A stretch of DNA of 10,752 nucleotides from Eimeria necatrix (GCF_000499385.1 NW_013651742.1:1-10752), one strand, 5' to 3'; shown: positions 1-8,336, numbered from the stretch's first letter. Program-made: numbers and translations. The notes: a model not told the origin generated them from the sequence alone.

Positions 1-37
<37 letters not shown>

Positions 38-93
38 GTATCATAATATATATATATATATATCTATATATATATATAAATATATCTATAGAT
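1..93. repeat. AT dinucleotide microsatellite
   Basis: Nearly uninterrupted (AT)n fills 1-34. A short break at 35-47 is followed by more AT/TATC-type repeat to about 93. It is simple sequence with no coding potential and marks an AT-rich intergenic island. Confidence 0.95.
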
Positions 94-149
94 GTGCCCC
101 GAGGAAGCCCCAGTTGGCCCCTTTAGTTCCCCAGAACATCCCAAGACAG

Positions 150-300
150 TCCATTTAATTCGCAAGTACAAAAGAGGAAAGTTTTTTAATTCAAAATAAC
201 AAAAGGAAAGTTTATTTAATTCAGAAGAAAAAAAGGAAAGTTTATTTAATTCAAAATAACGAAAGAGGAAAGTTTATTTAATTCACAAGTACAAAAGGAA
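150..300. repeat. About 30-bp AT-rich tandem repeat, ~4.5 imperfect copies
   Basis: The core TTTAATTC, then an A-rich spacer and GGAAAG, recurs with GGAAAG at 176, 205, 235 and 267, a period of 29-32 bases. The first and last copies share the spacer CAAGTACAAAA, whereas two inner copies carry AAAATAAC. The array is therefore a mosaic of two unit types and not a uniform expansion. No open frame of interest crosses it. Confidence 0.85.
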
Positions 301-334
301 CACAGGGACAGTCTCTCGCCTCCTGGGGCCCAAC

Positions 335-592
335 AAGCAGCAGCAGCAGCACAGCAGCAGCAGCAGCAGCAGCACGGCAGCAGCAGCAGACTGCTGCGGC
401 TACTGCAGCAGCAGCAGCAGACTGCTGCGGCTACTGCAGCAGCAGCAGACTGCTGCGGCTGCTGCTGCAGCAGCAGCAGCAGACTGCTGCGGCTGCTGCT
501 GCAGCAGCAGCAGCAGCAGCACAGCAGCAGCAGCAGCAGCAGCACAGCAGCAGCAGCAGCACAGCAGCAGCAGCAGAAGCAGCAGCAGCGCC
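335..592. repeat. CAG/CTG composite repeat block
   Basis: (CAG)n runs are broken by a recurring composite element in which CAGACTGCTGCGGCT is followed by ACTGCAG or GCTGCTGCAG and more CAG. About four copies lie between 387 and 505. Opposite CTG and CAG orientations sit side by side, so each copy can fold into a small hairpin. The overlapping frames on both strands are runs of Leu, Cys or Ala with no complex sequence, so I do not call a gene. Confidence 0.85.
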
Positions 593-676
593 CCGCGGTG
601 TCCAGCAGAAGTCTGAAGCCGAAAGCAGCAGCTGGGCCACTTCGGTCAACGGGAAAGTGGAAGCAGCAAGAGGAGC

Positions 677-905
677 AATTAAATAATTAATTAAATGAAT
701 GTAATTAATTAATTAATTAATTAATTAATTAATTAATTAATTAATTAATCAATTAATTAATTAATTAAATGTAATTAATTAATTAATTAATTAAATGTAA
801 TTAATTAATTAATTAATTAATTAAATGTAATTAATTAATTAATTAATTACATTTAATTAATTAATTAATTAAATGTAATTAATTAATTAATTGTGTTTGT
901 TTAAT
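677..905. repeat. AATT tetranucleotide repeat with 68-bp perfect palindrome
   Basis: (TTAA/AATT)n runs through this stretch, punctuated by the variant AAATGTAATT about every 30-40 bases. One copy is inverted (ATTACATTT at 847-854), which makes 805-872 a perfect palindrome: arms 805-838 and 839-872 are exact reverse complements. It is non-coding simple sequence. Confidence 0.9.
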
Positions 906-1015
906 TAATTGGTTTTTTTAATTGGACCACAAAAATAGAAAACGAACTCTGGACCGGCCCCAGTGGGCGTTAATGGCAAGATGGACACTTTCAACAAGTG
1001 GAGGCAGCAGGAGCA

Positions 1016-1020
1016 GCAAA

Positions 1021-1065
<45 letters not shown>

Positions 1066-1110
1066 AATTAAATAAATAAATAAATAAAATTAATTAATTG
1101 TATTTAATTA
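1016..1110. repeat. AAAT tetranucleotide repeat
   Basis: (AAAT)n runs from about 1016 to 1063, then mixes with AATT units to about 1110. A short complex stretch at 920-1015 separates it from the AATT block. That stretch ends in a GGAGGCAGCAGGAGCAGC-like sequence resembling 659-678, just before the other AT repeat, so the flank may be partly duplicated. Confidence 0.85.
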
Positions 1111-1169
1111 ATTATGTTTCATTCATTGGGTTCGGTTGGTTGGGGGCTTTTTCGCGAAAAAGCGACGCG

Positions 1170-1450
1170 AATTGCTGCTGCTGCTGCTGCTGCTGCAGCA
1201 GTTGCTGCGCTGCTGCAGCAGCAGTTGCTGCGCTGCTGCAGCAGCAGTTGCTGCGCTGCTGCAGCAGAACAGATTCATTCCAGACTCAGAGATAGTGCTC
1301 TACTCGATTCTGCTGCTGCAGCAGCAGAATCTGCTGCGGCAGCAGCAGCAATTTGGCTTTACAGCGAACAGAAGACACGTCCCTAGCTGCCACGCAGCAG
1401 CAGCAACACAGCAGCAGCAGCAGCAGCAGCAGCAAGCGAAACTAGCAAAG
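1170..1450. repeat. CTG/CAG composite repeats with a 23-bp tandem unit
   Basis: After (CTG)8, a 23-bp unit beginning TTGCTGCGCTGCTGCAGCAG is repeated at 1202-1224 and 1225-1247 and partly at 1248-1268. Further CTG, CAG and GCA runs follow to about 1433. Because 23 is not a multiple of three, each copy shifts the triplet frame, which argues against a protein-coding role. Several overlapping frames are open here only because the triplets lack stops. Confidence 0.8.
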
Positions 1451-1460
1451 TGCAAACCCA

Positions 1461-1486
1461 GCTAGCTAGCTAGCTAGCTAGCTAGC
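1461..1486. repeat. (GCTA)6.5 tetranucleotide repeat
   Basis: This is a perfect GCTA run. It is self-complementary, lies between CAG-rich blocks, and is not part of any gene I can support. Confidence 0.95.
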
Positions 1487-1543
1487 GAAGCCCTGCTGCA
1501 GCAGCTGTCGGCTGCCAGCCGCTGCAGCAGCTGCGAAGCGTGC

Positions 1544-1596
1544 GGGGCCCCACAAGGGCCCCTGTGGGGCCCCTGTGGGGCCCCACAGGGGCCCCC
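1544..1596. repeat. GGGGCCCC inverted-repeat cluster
   Basis: Blocks of G4C4 separated by TGT, ACA or ACAA recur five times. Bases 1566-1595 form a perfect 30-bp palindrome centred at 1580/1581. Either strand could form a very stable hairpin, and the G runs could also support other non-B structures. No gene is assigned. Confidence 0.85.
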
Positions 1597-3229
1597 GCTG
1601 CAGGCCGGGGAAGGGAGCAGCAGCAGCAGAACAGCAGCAGCAGCAGCAGCAGCAGCAGTAGAAGTCCAGCAGCAGCAGTAGAACAGCAGCAGCAGTAGCA
1701 GTAGCAGGAGCGGACCGCCGGCTTGGCGGGGTTTGGAGGTGCTCGCTGCTGCTGCTGCTGCTGCTGCAGTGGTTAGACCAGTGGTCACTTGTGGGGTTCA
1801 GGCTGCAGCAGTGGTCCAGTGGGGGCGGGCGGGGGCTGCTGCTGGGGAGTTCAGCTGCTGCAGCAGCGCTGCGGGCAGCAGCAGCAGCTCGAGAAGGCCC
1901 GATTTGGGCGTTCGGGGCCCCCAGAAGCCGCCTCTTTGCTGCTGCAGTGGTCTTCAGTGTTCGCGCTGCAGTTTAAGATTCAATTGGACCAAAAAGAAGG
2001 AAAGAAGTCGGAGATTTCGCAGCAATTCGGCGGAAGCTGCGGGGCGCGGCTGCTGGGCGGGCGGGCGGCGGCGCTGCTGCTGCAGCGCAGCAAGCCGCAG
2101 CGCCACTGCTTTGCTGCGATTTCTGCGGAGAAATGAATTAAAAAGGAGTTTTAAAACGCAAATGCAGCAGAAAAATGGAAGAAGGGCGGCGGGAGGAGCA
2201 GCAGGAGGCGCGCGGAGCCGCCGTGGGTCTTGGAAGGGGAGCAGCAGCAGCAGCACTGCTGCTGCTGCTGCAGATCTGGGGCCCCCCATTCATTGCCTGT
2301 TTCTCAGGATTTCAGTGGCAGCAAGAAATGCAAAGTTTGGAAGAAAAGGGATAAAATTTGCTGCGCTGCTGCTGCGGTTCTAGCTGCAGTTGCTGCAGCA
2401 GCAGTTGCTGCGGCAATCGCTGCTGCTGCCACTAGTGTTCACGCGCTGTGCCGCTGCTGCTGCTGCTGCTGCTGCTGCACACTACGGCCACGGCCTGCAG
2501 CAGCAGCTGCAGGATTCCGCAGAATAACTCTTCAAGGCTGCTGCTGCGAGCCGCAATTTGGCCGCGGGAGGCCGGCTGCGCCGCAGGTCGCGCTGCTGCT
2601 GCTGCTGCTGCTGCTGCTGCGAGCAGCGAGCCCCCGGAGCTGCGGCTGCAGCAGAACCCAGCAGCAGCAACAGAAAGCTGCCACGCAGACAAGTTGAAGA
2701 CAAGATCCGGCTTTTTTCTCCGTTTAAAATCAAATAGATTTGTTTTTTAGGGGCGTTTCAAGTGGGGTGCAGCAGAAGTGCCGGGATCTATTCTGCAACA
2801 GCAGCAGCTGAGACTACCCACTGGAGCAGCAGCAGCAGCGGCAGCACTGCGGGCTCCTGCTGCTGCATTTCCGTGCCTTTTCCCCCTGCATGCAGCTTCT
2901 TTTTTCTGTATTTTATTTGCAAATCCTTAGCCAAACTCTTGCTTCCTCCCTTGCTTCCAGAGCTGCTGCTGCTGCTGCTGCTCGCTGCAGCAGGCGGGCG
3001 GCGCAGGATCTACTTTGCTGCAGCAGGAGCGCCTGAGCAGCAGCTGCGCGCAACCCGGGCCCCTGCCGACGCATTCCTTCCTGCTGCTGCTGCTGCTGCT
3101 GCTGCAGCAGCTTTTATTGCCTCTTCCTGCAGCAGCAACTGCTGCGAGGCCCTGCCGCCAGCCCTCAATGGAGCGGCGCCCAGCAGCAGCGCAGCAACCA
3201 CAGCATAACTAGCAGCAGCAGCAGCAGCA
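1597..3229. other. GC-rich 5' flank of the + strand gene; no gene called
   Basis: This stretch mixes CTG/CAG runs with GC-rich complex sequence and a few AT-richer patches (about 1975-2010, 2130-2180, 2300-2360, 2700-2760, 2880-2950). Several frames stay open for 60-216 codons on both strands, but they rely on Cys or Leu homopolymers and show no family I recognise. One frame open from 2762 ends at the TAA at 3206-3208, in phase with the downstream gene and 21 bases before its ATG. It could be a leader, an untranslated region or an upstream exon. I can only say that the promoter and 5' leader of the downstream gene should lie here. Confidence 0.5.
2887..2894. promoter_or_regulatory. TGCATGCA motif, candidate ApiAP2 site
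   Basis: A palindromic TGCATGCA lies about 335 bases upstream of the ATG at 3230, next to a T-rich patch. GCATGC-type motifs are bound by some ApiAP2 factors and are enriched upstream of certain apicomplexan genes. The match is one 8-mer in DNA full of TGCAG, so chance is quite possible. The same 8-mer also lies inside the RIO1 coding sequence near 10153. Confidence 0.25.
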
Positions 3230-3274
3230 ATGACCCTGTTTACTTCCAAGATTCCTCTCCCCGACGAGCCCCAA

Positions 3275-3309
<35 letters not shown>

Positions 3310-3489
3310 CAGCCGGGACTATGTGCCGCTGCAGCGCCGGCGAAGGGCCCCGGGGGCCCTCCCCAGGGGGGCCCTGCTGCTGCTGCTGCCCCCCCTTGCT
3401 GCAGCAGTGGCCTTCCTGCTGCTGTCTTGCTTCAGACAAGCAGCAGCAGCGCAGCGCTTCCAGGGCCGGGCCCGCAGCCTCGCGGACAG

Positions 3490-3530
<41 letters not shown>

Positions 3531-3659
3531 GCAGGGAGTCCGACGCGCTGCTGCACTGCAGCAGCAGCAGCGGCAGCTCCGACTGGTCCGACGAGGACTT
3601 CATGAGTTTCTCCAGCGACTCCGATGAGGACTTCTTCAGCGGGACTGAAGGGTCTCCGG

Positions 3660-3693
<34 letters not shown>

Positions 3694-4025
3694 GCCTGCT
3701 GCTGCTGCTGCTGCTGCGCAGCACCCAGCAGCAGGCGCAGCGCAAGGCCCCGCAGTCCCCCTCTTCCCTTTGCTGCAGCCTCAGTACCAACTCAACTTCT
3801 TGAAGAGCAGTGGACCACTGGTCACGCTGCCTCTAGCAGCAGCAAATGGGGCGGCTGCAGCAGACGCAGCAGCAGCAGCAGCGCCTGCTGCTGCTGCAGC
3901 AGCAGACATCCGCAGCAACAGCAGCAGCCCGGCGGAAGACAGAGTGCTGCTGACGATTGACCCGTACACAGGCGGTGCGATGGGGGAGGGAGAGCCTTCG
4001 TCAGCAGCAGCAGCAGCAGGCCCGC

Positions 4026-4059
<34 letters not shown>

Positions 4060-4369
4060 CGCTGCTGCTGCTGCTACTGCTGCTGCAGCGCCCTCCTTTT
4101 CCGTCCAGTCACTGACTTACGGCCGCAGCAACGGGAACCAAGAGCGCCCTTGCTGGAAGAGTGAGTTGAAACTGCTGCCTGTTTTCGCGGGGTCTCCATT
4201 TGCTGCTGCAGCTCCTGCTGCTGCTGCTGCTGCTGCTGCTCCAGCAGCAGCAGCAGCAGCAGCAGGAGCAGCGCCTGCTGCTGCAGCTCCGGCTGCTGCT
4301 GCAGCGCCTGCTGCTGCCGCAGCGCCTGCTGCTGCCGCAGCGCCTGCTGCTGCCGGAGGGCCCCCTCCC

Positions 4370-4407
<38 letters not shown>

Positions 4408-5067
4408 TGCTGCTCGCAGCTCTCTTCGTTTCTTTCCAACTGCTTTTTCTGCTGCTGGGCCTCCTGTGCGTTCCGCCCTTTACGTTACCCCATTTCCCGG
4501 TGCTGCTTCGAGTGCCCCTCGCAGCTTTTTCTACTTTCCTGCTGCTGCTGCTGCTGCACCTGCTGCTGCACCTGCTGCTGCACCTGCTGCTGCTGCTGCA
4601 GCTGCGGCCCCGGGCCCCGCAGCACTTGCTGCTCCGGGAGTCACTTTGCCTTTAGCTCTCGGCAGTGTTGCTGCTGCTGCTTTCACGGACCCTGTGTGGA
4701 GGTCTCCTCCGAACGTGACAATCGGGCCTCCTCGTGCTGCTGCTGCTGCTGCTGCAGCTCCTGCTGCTGCTGCTGCAGCTCCTGCTGCTGCTGCTGCTAC
4801 GGGCCCTGCAGCGCGAACGGGCGCGGGGCAGAGGAAGCGGCGGAGGGCCCACTCGAGCACTTCGCTGCCGCCGCCGCAGACGCCTGCTGCAGCACCTGCT
4901 GCTGCTGCAGCGCCTGCTGCTGCTGCTGCTGCTGCTCCTGCTGCTGCTGCTGGCAGCAGCGCGTCCGGGGGAGCAGCAGGCCAGGCTTTCTCTTTTTTCT
5001 GGGGCAGCTTGACTTCAATGCTGCCTTCGACGGGGAGTCCGTTTGCGGCGAAGGCGGAGACCCCCGG

Positions 5068-5121
<54 letters not shown>

Positions 5122-6406
5122 GCCGCGGCAGCCGACGCCAGTGACGGAAGAGTCCTCGGACGCGCTGTCCTCGAGCAGCAGCGGGGAGCTGGAGGAGGAA
5201 GCAGCAAGCAGCAGCAGCAGCAGCAGCAACTTGGTGTCTTTTAATGATCCTATTTCCAAATGGATAGCAGCAGGAGTTCCAAAAGATGTTATTAATCATG
5301 AAAAAATAAGAAGACAATTTGCTGTGCAGCAGCAGCAGCAGCAGCTCTGGAAGAACACCAAAAAGGACTACAGCAGCTTCACTCTTGCTGCTGACAGCAG
5401 CTCTTTGAACTGGAGCGAGGACGAGGTCTTCTATACTCAGGAGGAGCTGCTGCTGCAGCAGCAGCAGCAGCAGCAGCGGCGGCAGCAGCAGCAGCAGCGG
5501 CGGCAGCAGCGCCGCCAGCAGCAGCAGCAGCTGCCACTCCAGCAGCAGCAGCAGCTGCAACTCCAGCAGCAGCAGCTCCACCAACAGATTCAGCAGCAGC
5601 CGGTCATCCTGCTGCAGCAGCCGCAGCAAACCCCGCAGCAGCAACAGCCGCAGCAGCAACTGCAGCCGCAGCAACAGGAGCACTTTGAATTCAAGCAGCC
5701 ACAACAGCCATTGCAGCAGCAACTGCAGCAGCAGCTGCTGCAGCCGCAATTGCAGCAGCAGCAATTGCACCAGCAACAGCAGCAAGTGCAGCAGCAGCAA
5801 CAGCAGCAACTGCAGCAATTGCAGCAGCAGCAGCAATTGCAGCAGCAACAATTGCAGCATCAGCAATGGCAGCAGCAGCAATTGCACCAGCAGCAATTGC
5901 ACCAGCAGCAACAGCAGTACCAGCAGCTTCAGCAGCAGCAGTTGCAGCAGCAGCAATTGCAGCGGCTGCAGCAGCTGCAGCAGCAGCAGCAGCAGCAGTC
6001 GGAGCAGCAGCTGCTGCGACAGCAGCAGCAGCAACAGCAACAGCTGCGGCAGCTGCAGCTGCAGCAGCAGCAGCTGCAGGAACTGGAGCAGCAGCGGGCG
6101 CAGCAGCTGTCGCAAGAACAGAAGCTTTTAGAAGACCTGCAGCGCATGCAGGAGCAGCTGCAGCGGGACCAGCTGCTGCTGCAGGAGTTGAAGCAGCAGC
6201 AGCAGCTGCTGCAGGAGATGCAGCAGCAGCAGATGCAGCAGGAGATGCAGGACAGGCTGCTGCTGCAGGAGCTGCAGCAGATGCAGGAGTTGCAGGAGCA
6301 GCAGCAGTCGGAGCAGCAGCAGCAGCTTCTGCAGCAGCAGCAGCAGCAACAGCAGCAGGTGCAGCAGCAGCAACAGCAGCAGAGCGATTCCCCCCGCGGC
6401 AGCTGA
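3230..6406 (+). CDS. Unrecognised Ala/Gln-rich protein with N-terminal membrane anchor (1058 aa)
   Basis: I do not recognise the family. The ATG at 3230 follows an in-frame TAA at 3206-3208 with only CTA and six GCA codons between, so it is the first possible start unless an upstream exon exists. Residues 1-46 form a short tail with RRRR at 36-39. Residues 47-68 are strongly hydrophobic and read as a signal anchor, suggesting a type II membrane or secretory-route protein. An acidic Ser-rich segment follows (about residues 121-145, SDWSDEDF and DSDEDFF, casein-kinase-like sites). Long Ala tracts then alternate with short complex segments: LTIDPYTGG, SFSVQSLTYG, SLRFFPTAFS, DPVWRSPPNVTIG, a basic RKRRR near 533 and FSFFWGSLTSMLP. 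Residues 667-699 (DPISKWIAAG to IRRQFAV) are AT-rich and helix-like. From about 740 to the end the protein is Gln-rich with Leu, Met and Glu at intervals, especially after 920, so coiled coil is likely. Homopolymers are Ala, Gln or Ser, never long Cys or Leu, which supports this frame. Unseen introns are possible. Confidence 0.7.
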
Positions 6407-6472
6407 GGGGATCTCCAGCAGCAGAAAGAAGGTGAAGTTGCTGCAGGACCTGCAGCAGCTTCTCTGAGAGAA

Positions 6473-6518
<46 letters not shown>

Positions 6519-6535
6519 AAGTTAGACAGAAGTAA
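6407..6535 (+). other. In-frame open extension after the TGA stop
   Basis: After the TGA at 6404-6406 the same frame stays open for 42 codons to a TAA at 6533-6535. It reads GDLQQQKEGEVAAGP, then SLRE, a run of about 15 Ala (GCT) and EVRQK. The composition resembles the upstream protein, so this may be a recently lost C-terminus, a readthrough tail or simply 3' untranslated DNA. Triplet repeats keep frames open by chance, so this is weak evidence of translation. Confidence 0.35.
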
Positions 6536-6564
6536 GAAAAGGAAAATGGAAAAGTGCTTGCATG

Positions 6565-6648
6565 AAATGGAATTCTTTAGATTTGAATTAAATGGAATTC
6601 TTAAATTTGAATTAAATGGAATTCTTTAGATTTGAATTAAATGGAATT
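6565..6648. repeat. 25-bp tandem repeat, 3.4 copies
   Basis: The unit begins AAATGGAATTCTTTAGATTT and ends GAATT. Copies lie at 6565-6589, 6590-6613 (24 bases, with an altered centre) and 6614-6638, plus a partial copy at 6639-6648. Each full copy carries a GAATTC site. The array is AT-rich and non-coding. Confidence 0.93.
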
Positions 6649-6671
6649 AAAAGATTAGTTAGACGGGCGAG

Positions 6672-6689
6672 AACAGCCGGGGGAGAGCT

Positions 6690-6726
<37 letters not shown>

Positions 6727-6800
6727 AGGGTGGGTTTGCTGCTGGGGAGGCTCGGAGAAAGCAGAGGCTGCAGCAGCAGGAGCAGCAGCAGCAAAGGGTG
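6672..6800. repeat. CAG repeat with duplicated GCAAAGGGTG flank
   Basis: (CAG)12 at about 6689-6724 is followed by GCAAAGGGTGGGTTTGCTGCTG. A second shorter CAG run near 6769-6792 is followed by GCAAAGGGTGAATGTGCTGCTG. The repeat plus its downstream flank was therefore duplicated about 70 bases apart. No gene is called. Confidence 0.7.
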
Positions 6801-6827
6801 AATGTGCTGCTGAGGAGAAGCTCCGGG

Positions 6828-6953
6828 AAAGCTGCTGCTGCAGCAAACTGGAGAGCTGCTGCTGCAGCAAACTGGAAAGCTGCTGCTGCAGCAACTGGAA
6901 AGCTGCTGCTGCAGCAAACTGGAAAGCTGCTGCTGCAGCAAACTGGAAAGCTG
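6828..6953. repeat. 24-bp tandem repeat, 5.3 copies
   Basis: The unit is AAAGCTGCTGCTGCAGCAAA plus CTGG. Copies lie at 6828-6851, 6852-6875 (AGAG start), 6876-6898 (one base short), 6899-6922, 6923-6946 and partial 6947-6953. Each unit holds the palindrome TGCTGCAGCA. The 23-base copy breaks any reading frame through the array, so it is unlikely to be coding. Confidence 0.95.
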
Positions 6954-7132
6954 AACTGTGCAGGTTTCTGCATGCGTGGGAGTGGAAAGCAGCAGCATTT
7001 GCGGAAAAGAAGAAGCAAAAGACAATTAAAAAGGACTTTTATTCAATTTAAATGCAAAAGAAAACAATTTAAATCAAAAAGAAAACATTTGAACTTCAAT
7101 TTCCGAAATTCAGGTTCCGTCAACTGGAACTG

Positions 7133-7160
7133 GCGCTGCGGTGTACGTACACCGCAGCGC
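7133..7160. repeat. 28-bp perfect palindrome
   Basis: Arms 7133-7146 and 7147-7160 are exact reverse complements with no spacer, centred on GTACGTAC. It sits just before a (CTG)n run in the spacer between the two convergent genes. It could be a dimeric protein-binding site or a cruciform former, but its role is unknown. It has no U-tract like a bacterial terminator, and none is expected in a eukaryote. Confidence 0.9.
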
Positions 7161-7267
7161 TGCTGCTGCTGCTGCTGCTGCTGCTGCGGATTTGCTTCTT
7201 CGCAGCTTCAAAGCCACTTTTGAAGTGCTGCTTCTTTTCTTTTCAAGGGCCTCGCCACCCCCTCAGC

Positions 7268-7310
<43 letters not shown>

Positions 7311-7595
7311 GGAATTCAAAAGACCTCCAAATCTTCCAAACTTCCTGGCTTTTAACTCTTCAAAACTTCGGCGGATTTTTTGGCCCTCAACTTCCGCAGA
7401 CGCAGCCAGCGCCCCCGAGTTTTATCTTATTTCCACGCAGCAGCAGCAGCAGCAGCAGCAGTTGCAGCAGCAGCAGCTGCTGCTGCAGCAGCAGCAGCTG
7501 CGGCAGCAGCAGCAGCAGCTGCAGCGGCGTCAGCAGCAGCTGCTGCTGCAGCAGCAGCAGCTGCAGCGGCATCAGCAGCAGCAGCAGTAGCACTA

Positions 7596-7629
<34 letters not shown>

Positions 7630-7640
7630 CAGCTCGTAGA
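7160..7640. repeat. CTG and CAG repeat blocks in the intergenic region
   Basis: (CTG)n runs at about 7161-7188 and 7269-7310 are separated by short complex DNA. From 7437 the orientation is CAG, with (CAG)8 and then alternating CAGCAGCTGCTG palindromic patches and the variants CGGCGT and CGGCAT to about 7590. CTG runs then resume to about 7630. The alternation of both orientations favours hairpins. Confidence 0.85.
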
Positions 7641-7749
7641 CCCATTTGTGAAGCCTTAGGGCCTGCCAGCAGCAGCAGGCCGCGGAGCGCAGTCTCGGGT
7701 TTGTGTAGAGTCCGGGACTTTGTCTTTTTTGATTTTATAAATTTCATTT

Positions 7750-7750
<1 letters not shown>

Positions 7751-7801
<51 letters not shown>

Positions 7802-7806
7802 TTATT
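7751..7806. repeat. TTTA tetranucleotide repeat
   Basis: (ATTT)n is almost perfect for about 13 units, then decays into TTATTATTCG. It lies about 350 bases beyond the RIO1 stop codon on that gene's 3' side. It is non-coding. Confidence 0.95.
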
Positions 7807-7921
7807 ATTCGTTTATTACTTCTTTTATTTCCATTTAACTTTTCCCCCAAACGCAAAAACTGACTGCAGCGAGAGTCCTTTCAGGTGTACAGACACCCCA
7901 CACAGACCCCCACTTGCTCCC

Positions 7922-7922
7922 T

Positions 7923-7956
<34 letters not shown>

Positions 7957-8147
7957 GATTAGCAGCAGTAGCAGCAGCAGTGGGAGCAGCAGTAGCAACA
8001 GTAGCAGCAGCAGCAGTAGCAACAGTAGCAACAGCAGCAGCAACCGTAGCAGCAACAAGAGCAGCCGCAGCAGTAGCAGCAGTAGTAGTAGCAAGAGTAG
8101 CAGCAGCAGCAGTAGCAGCAGTAGTCGCAAGAGTAGCAGCAGCAACA
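7922..8147. repeat. Interrupted GCA/GTA/ACA triplet repeat, 3' of the kinase gene
   Basis: CAG triplets on the + strand are regularly interrupted by TAG, AAC and a few CGC or AGA variants. The run extends to 8147, nine bases beyond the RIO1 stop codon on its 3' side. On the kinase sense strand this is a CTG-type repeat, likely in the 3' untranslated region. The dense interruptions contrast with the pure runs in the intron and coding exons and suggest an older array. Confidence 0.8.
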
Positions 8148-8155
8148 GTTTTAGT

Positions 8156-8291
8156 TTATTTTTTCTTTTTGGAAAGCTTCTTTTTAAGAGCTTTTGGGAT
8201 TTTGAATTTTCTTCTTTCTCTGTTCATTTCTTTTACTTTCTTTTTCCATTCTTTTCTCGAAAGTCCTTCCGGAATAATTCCATTAAACTTC

Positions 8292-8336
<45 letters not shown>

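Larger units (their letters stand above)
6536..8155. other. Intergenic region between two convergent genes
   Basis: Both flanking genes end into this stretch, so it should hold both 3' untranslated regions and polyadenylation sites, which I cannot place. It contains two tandem arrays, a 28-bp palindrome, CAG/CTG blocks and a TTTA run, listed separately. The complex patches at 7010-7130, 7315-7435, 7640-7740 and 7830-7910 show no protein family I recognise in any frame. Open frames across 7141-7590 and 7380-7838 are mostly Ala, Ser or Gln homopolymer. Confidence 0.6.

Noticed and set aside
1..93. Telomere or centromere sequence
   Set aside because: Only AT microsatellite is seen; there is no TTTAGGG-type telomeric repeat, and the block is too short to call a centromere.
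1733..2383. 216-codon + strand open frame
   Set aside because: Composed of Ala, Cys, Ser and Arg runs with no recognisable domain; other frames on both strands are equally open because triplet repeats lack stops.
2762..3208. 148-codon + strand frame in phase with the downstream gene
   Set aside because: Rich in Leu and Cys runs and ends with TAA before the chosen ATG; without a splice signal I trust it could only be a leader or untranslated region.
4531..5259. 242-codon minus-strand Ala-rich frame
   Set aside because: Antisense of the Ala tracts of the + strand gene; the complex segments make sense in the + frame.
5015..6115. 366-codon minus-strand frame
   Set aside because: Almost pure poly-Leu read from the antisense of the Gln-rich region of the + strand gene; a shadow frame.
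6834..6955. Possible CRISPR array
   Set aside because: Units are contiguous 24-bp tandem repeats without unique spacers, and the genome is eukaryotic.
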